40,824 bases of DNA from Hyphomicrobiales bacterium (GCA_947454055.1 CANGIS010000026.1:1-40824), one strand, 5' to 3'. Positions 8,821 through 17,463 are shown, counted from the stretch's first letter. Notes: generated by a model from the sequence alone, not told the origin. Program-made: numbers and translations.

Positions 8821-9747
8821 CTAAGCCAACCGTTTCTGGTCGCGGCGCAGCATGTAAATGCCTGCCGCGATGACGATAAACGCGCCCACCATTGTCGGAA
8901 CGTCGGGCATATCGCCAAACACCAGATAGCCCCACGCTACCGCCCACACCATCGCGGTATACTCAAACGGCGCAGCAAAAGACGATTCCGCGTGCTTGTA
9001 GGCATAGACCGCCAAAGGCAGCTGGATCGAGGTCAACAGACCTGCCACAACGATCAGAGCTAGATCAAACGGCTGCGGCATCAGCCAGAGACGAGTTAGA
9101 AAATCGAGGCTTTTATTGCCTGAAGCTCCAACATCAAAAGCATAGGCAGTTACCGCCAGTGTGCCATAAAACAACGTATACACGGCACTTTGCCAGAGCG
9201 AGGTGATCGAAGCCGGCAGGGTTGGATCGAGTTTTCGAGTCAACACTTGGCCAAGGCCGTAGAAAAAGGCACATCCGATGGCCAACAGAGCTTCGGGCTG
9301 AAAGACGGACGAGCCCGGACGTGTCATCACCAAAACACCGGCAAAACCGATGGTGATCGCGATCCAGCGATATACGGGCACCCGTTCGCCGATCAGATAG
9401 GGAACGATACCGGCAACGAAAAAGGGCATGGTAAAAAAGATAGCAACGCCGTCAGCCAGTGAAATAGTTGCCGCCGCCATCATGAACATTAAATTGGCAA
9501 AGGCGATAAAAAAGCCTCGCAAAAGCAAGGTCCGCCATTCATCGAATCCCGTCCGGGAAGAGCGAAGCGCAGTCCACGCCATTCCAATCCCGATCGGTAC
9601 CGTAACAAAATACCGGATCAGCCCAATTTCATGGATCGGATATGAACCGCTGAGAAATTTGGTAATCGTGTCGCAAGATACGGCGGCCACCATCGCCAGA
9701 CACAGCAGGAGGGCCGAGCGGAGGCGGCGATCTTGGTACGGATTCAT
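8821..9747 (-). CDS. EamA/DMT-family transporter
   Basis: This is a member of the drug/metabolite transporter superfamily: ten hydrophobic segments in two EamA halves of about 130 residues. The conserved second-half entry is visible as FAAPFEYTAMVWAVAWGYLVFGDMPD, and the matching first-half region as ADGVAIFFTMPFFVAGIVPYLIGERVP. The substrate cannot be told from sequence; relatives export amino acids, nucleosides or other metabolites, or are uncharacterised. I chose ATG 9747 (MNPYQDRRLRS, 308 residues) because it lies just past the upstream stop at 9752 with aagg in front of it; longer starts at 9765 or 9789 would overlap that gene. It is the last gene of a minus-strand run after the FrnE-like protein and the solute-binding protein. 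Its 3' end abuts mfd tail to tail. Confidence 0.85.
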   Translation of the reverse strand: MNPYQDRRLRSALLLCLAMVAAVSCDTITKFLSGSYPIHEIGLIRYFVTVPIGIGMAWTALRSSRTGFDEWRTLLLRGFFIAFANLMFMMAAATISLADGVAIFFTMPFFVAGIVPYLIGERVPVYRWIAITIGFAGVLVMTRPGSSVFQPEALLAIGCAFFYGLGQVLTRKLDPTLPASITSLWQSAVYTLFYGTLAVTAYAFDVGASGNKSLDFLTRLWLMPQPFDLALIVVAGLLTSIQLPLAVYAYKHAESSFAAPFEYTAMVWAVAWGYLVFGDMPDVPTMVGAFIVIAAGIYMLRRDQKRLA

Positions 9748-9751
9748 CGCC

Positions 9752-10402
9752 TTAAACCGACCCATCCGAAAGGGCCTGCCGGATCGCATCCATCAGCACA
9801 TCGGCCGGTTGCGCACCAGAAACAGCGAGTTTTTGGGCCAGAATAAAGAAGGGTACACCGGTAACGCCGATGCGGCCGGCTTCCGCGATCTCAGTTCGGA
9901 TGCTTTCAACATCTTCCTCCGCTGCCAGACGCTCGCTCACCGCATCGGCTTCAAGACCGGCGCGTTCGGCAATCAGCGCGAGCACAGCACGGTCGCCAAT
10001 ATCGCGCCCTTCCTCGAAATAAGCCTGAAAAAGTAATTGTACCATCGTGTCCTGCAGACCGATTTCGCCAGCCCAGCGGATCAAACGATGCGCGTCGAGC
10101 GTGTTGGGCGAACGGCTGATAGCGCCGAACTGGAAGCCGATGCCGTTCTGAGCACCTAGCGCCTCCAGCCGTTGATGGGCCGCTTCCAAACGGCCTTCAT
10201 CGCCGAATTTCTGCCGCATATAGGTCTTCCGATCCAGCCCCTCGGCCGGAATGGTCGCATCCAGTTGAAACGGATGCCAACGGACGACGGCATCGAGCTC
10301 TGGCATGTCGGCGAGTGCCTTTTCAAGATGCTTTTTGCCCACATAGCACCAAGGGCAGACCACGTCCGACACAATGTCGATCAAAAAGGGTTCGGACATC
10401 AT
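9752..10402 (-). CDS. FrnE-like DsbA-family oxidoreductase
   Basis: This is a cytosolic thioredoxin-fold protein of the DsbA/FrnE (HCCA isomerase-like) family, 216 residues. The active-site motif CPWC lies near the N-terminus (IVSDVVCPWCYVGKKHLE), the helical insert occupies the middle, and the cis-Pro loop appears as GVTGVPFFIL. There is no signal peptide, unlike periplasmic DsbA. FrnE relatives are associated with disulfide handling and oxidative-stress tolerance; some family members are isomerases. ATG 10402 overlaps the TGA of the upstream solute-binding gene by one base and has gaggag five bases upstream; ATG 10399 is equally possible. The overlap implies translational coupling, but the functional link with a peptide-binding protein is unclear. 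Confidence 0.88.
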   Translation of the reverse strand: MMSEPFLIDIVSDVVCPWCYVGKKHLEKALADMPELDAVVRWHPFQLDATIPAEGLDRKTYMRQKFGDEGRLEAAHQRLEALGAQNGIGFQFGAISRSPNTLDAHRLIRWAGEIGLQDTMVQLLFQAYFEEGRDIGDRAVLALIAERAGLEADAVSERLAAEEDVESIRTEIAEAGRIGVTGVPFFILAQKLAVSGAQPADVLMDAIRQALSDGSV

Positions 10403-12195
10403 CACGGCTCCTCGCGCCATAGGGTTTCAGGGGTAAAGCCGAAGAGGGCGGTCCGCTCCGGTCGCTTTACCGCCGCATTGCGCGCCATCCACTGGTCCGG
10501 CGCATGAAAGAGCGGCACAACATAAAATCCGGAAAGCAACACTCTGTCGAGCGCATGAACGGCATCCAGCCATGCATCCCGCGAAGGGGCGGCAAGGATC
10601 GCGTCAATTGCGGCGTCGATCGCGGAGTTTGCCGCACCCGCATAGTTCAGCGAGCCCTGCCGATCCTTCGAGCGGGAACCCCAGCGGTTATATTGTTCGT
10701 TACCGGGAGAGGGGGAGGAGCCCCAGGTAAACTGCATCATGTCAAAATCGAAACTAGCAACCCGCTGCCAATATTGAACGTCGTCAACCAGCCGGACCTT
10801 CAGTTTGATGCCGAGACGTTGCAGCGATTCCGAATAATTAAGGGCCAGACGTTCCTGAACGCGGCTGACCACCAGTATTTCGATCACAAAAGGTTGCCCA
10901 GACGCATCGATCATGACGCCTTTATCCAACGACCATCCCGCCGCTTTCAAAAGATCGAAGGCTTTTTTCGCATTGTTGCGGTCCCGTCCCGTGCCATCCG
11001 AAAGAGGCGGGTGCCACTCACCACTCAGAATATCAGGCCTCACGGCTTCAGCGAAAGGGGCGAGCAGGGCACGTTCACCGGCCGAGGCCGGCTTTCCGGT
11101 CGAAGCCAAGTCCGACCCTTCAAAATAGCTGCCTGTCCGCTTGTAAACACCCTCGAACAGAACAGTGTTCACCCATTCGAAATCGAACAGATAGCCCAAA
11201 GCCTCCCGCGTTCTGATATCGGCGAAGATCGGTTTTCTCGTGTTGAAGACGAGCCCCGCCATACCCTTCGGCGTGCGAACGGGAATGGCGTCCTTGACCG
11301 CGCGGCCATCCGTGATGCGGGGAAAATCATACCCCGTTACCCAGCGTGTCGGATTATCCTCGCTGCGGATATCGTAAAGCCCGCCTTTGAAGGCTTCAAA
11401 TAAGGTATTGGCGTCACGGTAATAATCGTACCGGAACATCTCGGGATTATAGAGCCCGCGATTGATCGCAAGATCCTTACCCCAAAACTGAGGATCACGC
11501 CGGTAACTGATGCTCTCGCCTGGCTTTACCTCGGCAATCTGATAGGGCCCCGAACCGATTGGCGGTTTTAACGTCGTTTCGTCAAAATGGTCGGGGTCGG
11601 CCGCGTGTTTGGCGAGCACCGGCATTAACGCCAAAATGAGCGGCAATTCCCGATCGGTCGCGCTGACCAGTTGAAACGCGACGGTTAATGGATCGGGCGC
11701 CGATGCTGATTGCACCTTGGTGTAATAGCCGCGCAGATTGGGTTTGCCCTTTTCTTTCAGAAGGTTCCACGAGAAGATCACGTCATCGGCGGTAACCGGG
11801 ACGCCGTCGGAGAAACGGGCCGCAGGGTTGAGACGGAAAGTCACCGTACTGCGATCCTCGGCAATGTCGATGGTTTGGGCCAGTGAACCATAAAGCGTGA
11901 AGGGTTCATCTGCCGAGCGAACCATCAGGCTTTGAAGCACAAGCCCCATTGGCGGCGCGATGCCTTGGGCTGCGATACCGCGTACGGAATAGGGATTGAG
12001 CGTATCAAATGTCCCCATGACGCCAAAGACAACCGTACCACCCTTGGGGGCGTCGGGCTTGGTGTAGGGAAATGCCTCAAAATCGGGCCCGAGTGCTGGT
12101 TCGCCATACATAGCAATGGCAAATTGCGGTTTGGCGAAGGTTGCGTTGCTCAATATGGTCAATAGCCCAAAGAGCAACAATAACAGCAGACGCAT
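10402..12195 (-). CDS. Family 5 extracellular solute-binding protein, YejA-type
   Basis: This is a 597-residue periplasmic binding protein of the peptide/nickel/opine family (SBP family 5). It has a clear signal peptide (MRLLLLLLFGLLTILSNATFA). The mature start, with YGEPALGPDFEAFPYTKPDA and PKGGTVVFGVMGTFDTLNPY, is characteristic of YejA-like proteins, which bind oligopeptides and microcin C-like compounds. Other family features are LTVAFQLVSATDRELPL, IGSGPYQIAEVKPG and YYRDANTLFEAFKGGLYD. No permease or ATPase gene (yejBEF-like) lies next to it, so it is an orphan that must share a distant transporter. Downstream it overlaps the FrnE-like gene by one base. The divergent ialB gene begins 212 bases away. 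Peptide binding is inferred from the family only. Confidence 0.9.
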   Translation of the reverse strand: MRLLLLLLFGLLTILSNATFAKPQFAIAMYGEPALGPDFEAFPYTKPDAPKGGTVVFGVMGTFDTLNPYSVRGIAAQGIAPPMGLVLQSLMVRSADEPFTLYGSLAQTIDIAEDRSTVTFRLNPAARFSDGVPVTADDVIFSWNLLKEKGKPNLRGYYTKVQSASAPDPLTVAFQLVSATDRELPLILALMPVLAKHAADPDHFDETTLKPPIGSGPYQIAEVKPGESISYRRDPQFWGKDLAINRGLYNPEMFRYDYYRDANTLFEAFKGGLYDIRSEDNPTRWVTGYDFPRITDGRAVKDAIPVRTPKGMAGLVFNTRKPIFADIRTREALGYLFDFEWVNTVLFEGVYKRTGSYFEGSDLASTGKPASAGERALLAPFAEAVRPDILSGEWHPPLSDGTGRDRNNAKKAFDLLKAAGWSLDKGVMIDASGQPFVIEILVVSRVQERLALNYSESLQRLGIKLKVRLVDDVQYWQRVASFDFDMMQFTWGSSPSPGNEQYNRWGSRSKDRQGSLNYAGAANSAIDAAIDAILAAPSRDAWLDAVHALDRVLLSGFYVVPLFHAPDQWMARNAAVKRPERTALFGFTPETLWREEP

Positions 12196-12407
12196 TCGAA
12201 AAACCCTTCAGCACGGTGGCTCTTTACTTTGTGCAATTCTACCGATTCGACATAGGCACGCCGCATTATATCAAACCGGCGGATTTTCGATGGAAAGCGG
12301 GATCGTAAAAGGTTATGACGCGTCATCCGCTTCGGGGTTATCGATTCCGGCGCTAAGTTTCCCTGTCGCTCGGACAAGGCTCCGACTGATATTTAAGGAT
12401 CGTTCGT

Positions 12408-13151
12408 ATGAAGATTTTGAACCAGAGATTGAGCCTAAGCACCCTAGCGGCAACGGTTGCGCTTGCTTTGGCGCTGTCGGCCGGTAGTGCCGTCGCTCAG
12501 ACCAAAAAGCCAACACCTGCGCCGGCACCTGCGCCCGCACCGGCCGCCGCTCAGCCGGCTGCACCGGCCGCCGCGCCTGCGGCAATTGTCGAAGTTCAGC
12601 CGGAGCCGACTCAGACCGATTGGATCAAGATTTGCGGCGAAGACCAGACCTCCAAGAAAAAGATTTGCTACACAACACGGGATTTCGTCTCGGATCAGAA
12701 CCAGCCTGTGCTGGCTGTCGCCGTCTATGACATTCAAGGTGACCCGAACCGCGTCGTCCGTTTCCTCCTGCCGCTCGGGTTCATTCTAGCACCGGGTGTC
12801 CGTTTCTCGGTCGATCAGGGCAATACGCAGCCCGGAAAATATGCCGTCTGCTTCCCCAATGGTTGCTTTGCCGAAGTTCCTGTCAAAGAAGACGTGATTG
12901 CGGCATTGAAGAAGGGTACCGCGATTTCAATCAGCGTGCAGAACCAGTTTGCGCGCGAAGTTGTGTTCCATGTTCCTTTGTCAACCTTCGGCAAGGTGTT
13001 TGATGGTCCGGCAATCGATCCAGCCGTTCTGGCCGAGCAGCAGAAAAAGCTGAAAGAGCAGATGCAGAAGCAGGCTGACGAAATGCGCAAGAAAATGGAC
13101 ACGCAGAACCAGGGCACCGCACCTGCTGCACCGGCTGTTCCAGCCCAATAA
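12408..13151 (+). CDS. Invasion-associated locus B (IalB) family protein
   Basis: The 247-residue protein is exported: a signal peptide ends at about Ala30 (SAGSAVAQ). A low-complexity Pro/Ala linker follows (about 33-60), then the IalB domain (about 65-200) with WIKICGEDQ, KKKICYTTRDF, VRFLLPLGFILAPGVRF and YAVCFPNGCFAEVPV. Four cysteines in two close pairs suggest disulfides. The C-terminal 50 residues are a charged Gln/Lys-rich helix (EQQKKLKEQMQKQADEMRKK), a probable short coiled coil, ending in Ala/Pro repeats. IalB was named in Bartonella, where the locus affects erythrocyte invasion. The family is widespread in free-living Rhizobiales, so no virulence role is implied here. The start is ATG 12408 with aagga upstream. 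A strong bidirectional terminator follows. Confidence 0.92.
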   Translation: MKILNQRLSLSTLAATVALALALSAGSAVAQTKKPTPAPAPAPAPAAAQPAAPAAAPAAIVEVQPEPTQTDWIKICGEDQTSKKKICYTTRDFVSDQNQPVLAVAVYDIQGDPNRVVRFLLPLGFILAPGVRFSVDQGNTQPGKYAVCFPNGCFAEVPVKEDVIAALKKGTAISISVQNQFAREVVFHVPLSTFGKVFDGPAIDPAVLAEQQKKLKEQMQKQADEMRKKMDTQNQGTAPAAPAVPAQ

Positions 13152-13164
13152 TTGAACCAACAGT

Positions 13165-13208
13165 AAAAAAAGGGCGGGAGCGGATTAAAGCCGTTCCCGC
13201 CCTTTTTT
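13165..13208. terminator. Bidirectional intrinsic terminator between ialB and hspQ
   Basis: The stem gggcgggagcgg (13172-13183) pairs with ccgttcccgccc (13191-13202), 12 pairs with one G-U and a 7-base loop. It is flanked by seven A on the left and a T run (13203-13208) on the right. It is a textbook intrinsic terminator in both directions and serves the convergent ialB (plus) and hspQ (minus) genes. Confidence 0.93.
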
Positions 13209-13223
13209 ATTGGCAGTGTAAAC

Positions 13224-13553
13224 TCAATTATAGCGTACGGCTCGGCTATGGTAGCGGCCGTCATCACCAAGCTCGAATACCTCATCAATTTGCGGGTGTC
13301 GCACAGGTTCGGCTGAGGTATCGGGTATCAAATTCTGCTCGGAAACATAGGCGATATATTCAGACTCGGCGTTCTCGGCAAACAGATGATAATAAGGCTG
13401 ATCGCGACGCGGCCGCACGTCCTCTGGAATAGAATTGTACCATTCCTCAGTATTGGAAAAGATCGGGTCCACGTCGAATACCACACCCCGGAACGGATAA
13501 ATCCGGTGCTTGACGACCTCTCCAATCGAGTATTTTGCCTGCCTTGTTTCCAT
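13224..13553 (-). CDS. hspQ: Heat shock protein HspQ (YccV-like)
   Basis: HspQ is a small heat-inducible protein that binds hemimethylated DNA in vitro and in enterobacteria acts as a specificity factor for Lon protease. The YccV domain is nearly the whole protein: KYSIGEVVKHRIYPFRGVVF, DVDPIFSNTEEWYNSIPED and QPYYHLFAENAESEYIAYVS followed by EQNL. I start it at ATG 13553 (METRQAKYSIGE, 109 residues), the conserved N-terminus of alphaproteobacterial homologues as I know them; the open frame reaches a TTG at 13589, but the extra 12 residues are not typical. No clear Shine-Dalgarno precedes 13553. It converges on ialB with a shared terminator. The heat-shock role is family knowledge; no sigma-32 promoter is evident upstream. 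Confidence 0.9.
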   Translation of the reverse strand: METRQAKYSIGEVVKHRIYPFRGVVFDVDPIFSNTEEWYNSIPEDVRPRRDQPYYHLFAENAESEYIAYVSEQNLIPDTSAEPVRHPQIDEVFELGDDGRYHSRAVRYN

Positions 13554-13721
13554 GGCTAAGGGATACTTCCACCCGCCTTCATGTGTCAATCATGTGAAAC
13601 TCAACGCGATGAAATGCCGCTCCTTAAATGCTTGTATGCCATGCGTTGTTAAGCATTGACCCGTGAAGAACGGCTGTTACAGCGAAACTGTTATCATATC
13701 GGACGCCGGAGCGCGGTTTCA

Positions 13722-14693
13722 TTGGAACAGGTCATATCTCTAGCCCTCCCGTTTTTCGGCCTCATTCTCCTCGGTTACGCTTGCGGAAAAAGCGTTCGTC
13801 ATCCGGAAGCGGGCTTGCAATGGATGAATTTTTTTATCGTCTATATTGCGCTGCCTTGCCTGTTTTTTAAACTGATCTCGGTGGCACCCTTTGAACAGTT
13901 GCGTAACTGGCCGTTTGTGGTGGCCACGACCGCTTCAACCGCGTTAATGTTTGCCTTGGCCTATGGCGTCGGCATGGTGGCGAGCAAAGGCGATCATCGC
14001 GCCGCAGCCATTCAAGCGGTCATCGGAGCCTATGCCAATATCGGCTATATGGGTCCCGGCCTGACTCTGGCCGCGCTGGGGCCAAGCGCGGTTATCCCGA
14101 CAGCGCTTATTTTTGTTTTTGATACCATCTTACATTTTTCCGCCGTCCCGTTTCTAATGGCGGTTGGCGACAAGTCCGCGAAGTCGTTCGGACGGACAGC
14201 ACTCTATGTGGTCAAACGAGTAGCGACCCATCCTTTCAATCTGGCGACGGCCGCTGCGATACTGGCTGCAGGAATAGGGTACCAGCCGCCTCAGGCGATT
14301 GATACAATGCTGGTTCTCTTAAAAAATGCTGCGGCCCCGTGTGCCCTGTTTACGCTCGGCGTGACTGTTGCGCTGCGACCTTTTCAAGGCTTTACGCCGG
14401 AACTGCCCTGGCTTCTCGCGATCAAGCTAATCCTGCATCCTCTGGTGGCTTGGATTTTCGTGTCCGCCATGGGTGATTTCGGCAGGGAATGGACCTTGAC
14501 CGCCGTTCTCATGGCCGCCTTGCCACCGGCGCTGAACGTGTTTGTTCTGGCCAACCAATACAGGGTCTATGTCGAACGCGCCTCCAGCGCCATTCTGGCG
14601 GGTACGGTAATTTCGGTCTTCACTGTTACCGCCCTGCTTTACGGCATCGCGCAGAACCTGTTGCCCTACCGGTTTCCGTATTTTCGTCCTTAA
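13722..14693 (+). CDS. AEC-family (auxin efflux carrier-like) transporter
   Basis: This is an integral membrane protein of about ten segments with the two-half PIN/AEC fold. Characteristic parts are ISLALPFFGLILLGYACGK, WMNFFIVYIALPCLFFKLIS, GAYANIGYMGPGLTLAALG, NAAAPCALFTLGVTVAL and ALPPALNVFVLANQYRVY. Bacterial members include malate and malonate carriers (MleP, MdcF types), but most have no known substrate and there is no metabolic gene cluster here. The start is uncertain: TTG 13722 (323 residues, cggag about 10 bases upstream) places the first membrane segment at the N-terminus as usual, while TTG 13656 would add 22 unusual polar residues. The 3' end overlaps the convergent UbiH-type gene by 4 bases. 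Confidence 0.87.
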   Translation: MEQVISLALPFFGLILLGYACGKSVRHPEAGLQWMNFFIVYIALPCLFFKLISVAPFEQLRNWPFVVATTASTALMFALAYGVGMVASKGDHRAAAIQAVIGAYANIGYMGPGLTLAALGPSAVIPTALIFVFDTILHFSAVPFLMAVGDKSAKSFGRTALYVVKRVATHPFNLATAAAILAAGIGYQPPQAIDTMLVLLKNAAAPCALFTLGVTVALRPFQGFTPELPWLLAIKLILHPLVAWIFVSAMGDFGREWTLTAVLMAALPPALNVFVLANQYRVYVERASSAILAGTVISVFTVTALLYGIAQNLLPYRFPYFRP

Positions 14694-15838
14694 TGGCCCG
14701 CGCCGCGCCGCATCATGAACCGGCGCAGGGGCGTAATGGACGAGATCGTCAGCAGCCCAACGCTTCGCGCCAAATCGACAGGCAGAAAATCGCTCAACAG
14801 CGACCGGTTCAGGAGATCAACCGCCATGGTACGTACCTTGACGTCAGCTTGCCGTGCGGCGTGATAACGCTCTAGCGCCTGATTGCCATCAGCCGCCGTC
14901 AAGGCTTTAACCAAGTCAGCCACATCGCGAAAACCAAGATTTAAGCCCTGTGCACCAATGGGTGGAAAAACATGGGCGGCCTCGCCAACGAGAGCTGCAT
15001 GCCCCACCGCATAGCGCTCGGCAGAAAGCCCGCTCATCGGCAGTATGCCGCGTGGCCCCTCGACGGTCATGGCGCCGAGCATGGATTGCGCTTGATGTTC
15101 GACGGCACGTTCGAACTCGCGATCGTTCAGCGACATCATACGCTTCGCCCGAGCCGGATCCATCATCCACACCAGACTGGACCGGCGTCCGGGTAAGGGG
15201 ACGAGCGTAAAAGGCCCTTGTCGCGTATGAAATTCGGTCGAAATATCGTCATGATCTCGGCGATGGGAGAACACGGCGGTGAGGGCGGATTGCGGATAGG
15301 TCCATTGCTTGACACCGATTCCGGCAAAGACCCGCACGATTGATTCTTTACCATCGGCACCGATGAGGATCTGTGACCGTATAATTTCCCCAGACGAGAG
15401 CGTCGCCTCGCAGTGCCCCGCTTCATTCGTCGATAGATGGATGACTTGCCCATCGATCCGCTTGATGCTCTGCATATGGGATGCTGCTTCGCGCAGTTGT
15501 TCAACGAGGGTGGCAAGCTCGATATTATAGCCGAACGCCTCAAGCTGCACCTCGGAGGCTTTAAACGTCACAGGTGGGGCCCGAAACAGGCTTCCCGTAT
15601 CGTCAATCATCCGCATATAGGCCAAGGGAGCCGCTTCTGTCTGCAAACGGTCCCACAGGTCGAGGGAACTCAGATAGCGAACCGAGCCATCCAGTAACGC
15701 GACCGTGCGTCCATCGCGTACCGGTGGTGCATCCGGACCCACCAAAGCCACATCATGTCCTGCTTTGGCTAAGCCAAGGGCTGCACCGTAGCCAACAGGT
15801 CCGGTGCCGATGATGAGGATTTTTGAATAATATGGCAT
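14690..15838 (-). CDS. UbiH/UbiF-family FAD-dependent hydroxylase
   Basis: This is a class A flavoprotein monooxygenase of the UbiH/UbiF/Coq6/VisC family, probably acting in ubiquinone ring hydroxylation at the inner membrane. From ATG 15838 it has 382 residues. The FAD/ADP-binding GxGxxG is IGTGPVGYGAALGLAKAG (from residue 10); the DG motif is LIGADGKESIVR (about 158-169). The second FAD motif reads LVGEAAHVFPPIGAQGLNLG, with Glu286 where most members have Asp (GDAAH); this conservative variant may be a subfamily trait. The open frame extends further upstream, but the extra 29 residues do not resemble the family. It is divergent from pcs, whose start lies 128 bases away. Which ring position it hydroxylates cannot be deduced. 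Confidence 0.9.
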   Translation of the reverse strand: MPYYSKILIIGTGPVGYGAALGLAKAGHDVALVGPDAPPVRDGRTVALLDGSVRYLSSLDLWDRLQTEAAPLAYMRMIDDTGSLFRAPPVTFKASEVQLEAFGYNIELATLVEQLREAASHMQSIKRIDGQVIHLSTNEAGHCEATLSSGEIIRSQILIGADGKESIVRVFAGIGVKQWTYPQSALTAVFSHRRDHDDISTEFHTRQGPFTLVPLPGRRSSLVWMMDPARAKRMMSLNDREFERAVEHQAQSMLGAMTVEGPRGILPMSGLSAERYAVGHAALVGEAAHVFPPIGAQGLNLGFRDVADLVKALTAADGNQALERYHAARQADVKVRTMAVDLLNRSLLSDFLPVDLARSVGLLTISSITPLRRFMMRRGAGH

Positions 15839-15965
15839 ATTGACTTCAATGACCTGTGCTGACCTACAAAGAGGCTGTTTTAGTGCTGTAATCAGTTTAC
15901 AAGAATTTGACCAACGTGCGACCATCTTGATTCAAGATAAGACGTCGTGTCGCAGGAGAGGGACG

Positions 15966-16709
15966 ATGATGGCTGGCACGGACAATCACCCAACGACACC
16001 GCCCGAACCGACACCTGGTGAAAGAACCCATCGGTATCGTGCCTTTTCGGTGCATATTTTCACGGCTTCTGGCGCGGCAATTGCGTTTTTGTCGCTGACG
16101 GCGGCAATCGAACACCAAATGGGGCTCGCTTTCGCATGGCTGGGCCTTGCCCTTGTTGTGGACGGCATTGACGGCACCTTTGCGCGGGCTTGGGCGGTCA
16201 AGACCTATGCGCCACAACTATCGGGCGATGTGCTCGATCTGGTAGTGGATTACGTCACCTATGTGTTCGTACCGGCAGTCATTTTGTTGATGAGCGGGAT
16301 TTATCCGCATTGGTTGCTGGCCACTCAGGGCGCAATCATCGTTTTGTCGGCGGCTTTGTATTTTGCGTCCAACACCATGAAAACCAATGACTACTGGTTT
16401 CGTGGTTTCCCGGCCGTGTGGAATTTGGTTGTTTTCCTGTTGCTTGTGTTCAATCCGCCCGCCCTTATCGCGACGATATGTGTGATCGGATTGGCCTTGG
16501 CCCAAGCCTCCAATTTTACATTTGTTCATCCGGTGCGGGTGAAAATGCTTCGGCCCTTGACCTTGACCTTGCTGGCGGTCTGGTCGTGCGCCGGCATTTG
16601 GGCCACAATCGAAGACATGAAAGTTGATCCGGTGACCCAATGGGTGCTCGGCTTGATCGCATTCTATTTCCTCGCTTTGGGTGCGCTACGACGCGGACAG
16701 GACGATTGA
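15966..16709 (+). CDS. pcs: Phosphatidylcholine synthase
   Basis: Pcs condenses CDP-diacylglycerol with choline to give phosphatidylcholine and CMP in the inner membrane, a route typical of alphaproteobacteria living with eukaryotes. The 247-residue polytopic protein carries the modified CDP-alcohol phosphotransferase motif D-G-x2-A-R-x12-G-x3-D-x3-D of the Pcs subfamily: Asp69, Gly70, Ala73, Arg74, Gly87, Asp91 and Asp95, inside DGIDGTFARAWAVK and SGDVLDLVVDYVTYV. VHIFTASGAAIAFLSL at the N-terminus and SNTMKTNDYWFRGFPAVWN further on are also typical. The tandem ATGs at 15966/15969 are preceded by a strong aggagaggg; the upstream open-frame extension is ignored. It converges on the DUF1275 gene with 13 bases between. 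Choline must come from uptake or breakdown encoded elsewhere. Confidence 0.93.
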   Translation: MMAGTDNHPTTPPEPTPGERTHRYRAFSVHIFTASGAAIAFLSLTAAIEHQMGLAFAWLGLALVVDGIDGTFARAWAVKTYAPQLSGDVLDLVVDYVTYVFVPAVILLMSGIYPHWLLATQGAIIVLSAALYFASNTMKTNDYWFRGFPAVWNLVVFLLLVFNPPALIATICVIGLALAQASNFTFVHPVRVKMLRPLTLTLLAVWSCAGIWATIEDMKVDPVTQWVLGLIAFYFLALGALRRGQDD

Positions 16710-16722
16710 CGCCTAAAACCGT

Positions 16723-17463
16723 TCAGGGTTGTCGGGTGATCACGTCCTCGATCACCGGCATGATGGCCAAGGCGAGCAAAAGAACAGCCAGAAACAAAGC
16801 AGAATCAAAGCCATAATGATTAAAGCCTACGGCCCCGATCACGCCGCCCGCGAAAAACAAAAAGATTAAAACCGCCAATAGACGCATTTTGGCTCTGTCC
16901 GCACGAACGGGCAGCAGGTGGATTACCGGCGTATTGATGTAGATGAGTTTGCCCAACTCGATGCCGATGTCCGTCACCATTCCGGTGATGTGGGTGGTCC
17001 GGATACGGGCGCCAGATAATTTCGTGATCATCGCGTTCTGTAATCCCATGACAAAGCATAAGAGCATCACCGTCATCGGGATGATCAGGGAGTGGGATGA
17101 CAAAAAATTTTCACCCAAGAGGCCGAAGCATCCGAGTAAAACGGCTTCCAATAGAAGAGGGAAGGCGTATTGGCTGTGCAATCCCCTCCGTCGTCCCCAA
17201 TTGATCAGAATGGCTGACGCCCCGGCGCCGCAAATAAACGATACAATGGCTATCAACCCGGCTAGGGCGATCTGAAAATTGCCGACCGCCAATGCGTCGG
17301 CGGCAGCGGAAGCGATGCCGGTCATATGAGACGTATATTGCCGAAACGCCATATAGCCGCCTGCATTCGCGGCGCCCGCGATAAAGGTCAAAAACTGCGC
17401 CAGATGCTGGTCGTGCCGCTCGCTGCGTTCTTTTCCCGACAATTTACGAAGATAATTCAGCAC
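16723..17463 (-). CDS. YoaK/DUF1275 family membrane protein
   Basis: This is a 246-residue integral membrane protein of the DUF1275 (YoaK) family, which has no established function. About six hydrophobic segments are visible. Family signatures are TFIAGAANAGGYMAFRQYTS followed by HMTG near the N-terminus, and CFVMGLQNAMITKLSGARIR followed by TTHITGMVTDIGIELG in the centre. The start is GTG 17463 with gggga 8 bases upstream. It reads in the same direction as the BMP importer operon but is separated from it by 153 bases containing that operon's hairpin terminator, so it is probably a separate unit. It converges with pcs. Confidence 0.88.
   Translation of the reverse strand: MLNYLRKLSGKERSERHDQHLAQFLTFIAGAANAGGYMAFRQYTSHMTGIASAAADALAVGNFQIALAGLIAIVSFICGAGASAILINWGRRRGLHSQYAFPLLLEAVLLGCFGLLGENFLSSHSLIIPMTVMLLCFVMGLQNAMITKLSGARIRTTHITGMVTDIGIELGKLIYINTPVIHLLPVRADRAKMRLLAVLIFLFFAGGVIGAVGFNHYGFDSALFLAVLLLALAIMPVIEDVITRQP

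Noticed and set aside
10504-11403. 299-codon plus-strand frame opposite the solute-binding protein gene
   Set aside because: It lies antisense to a clear family 5 binding protein and its composition is that of a codon shadow.
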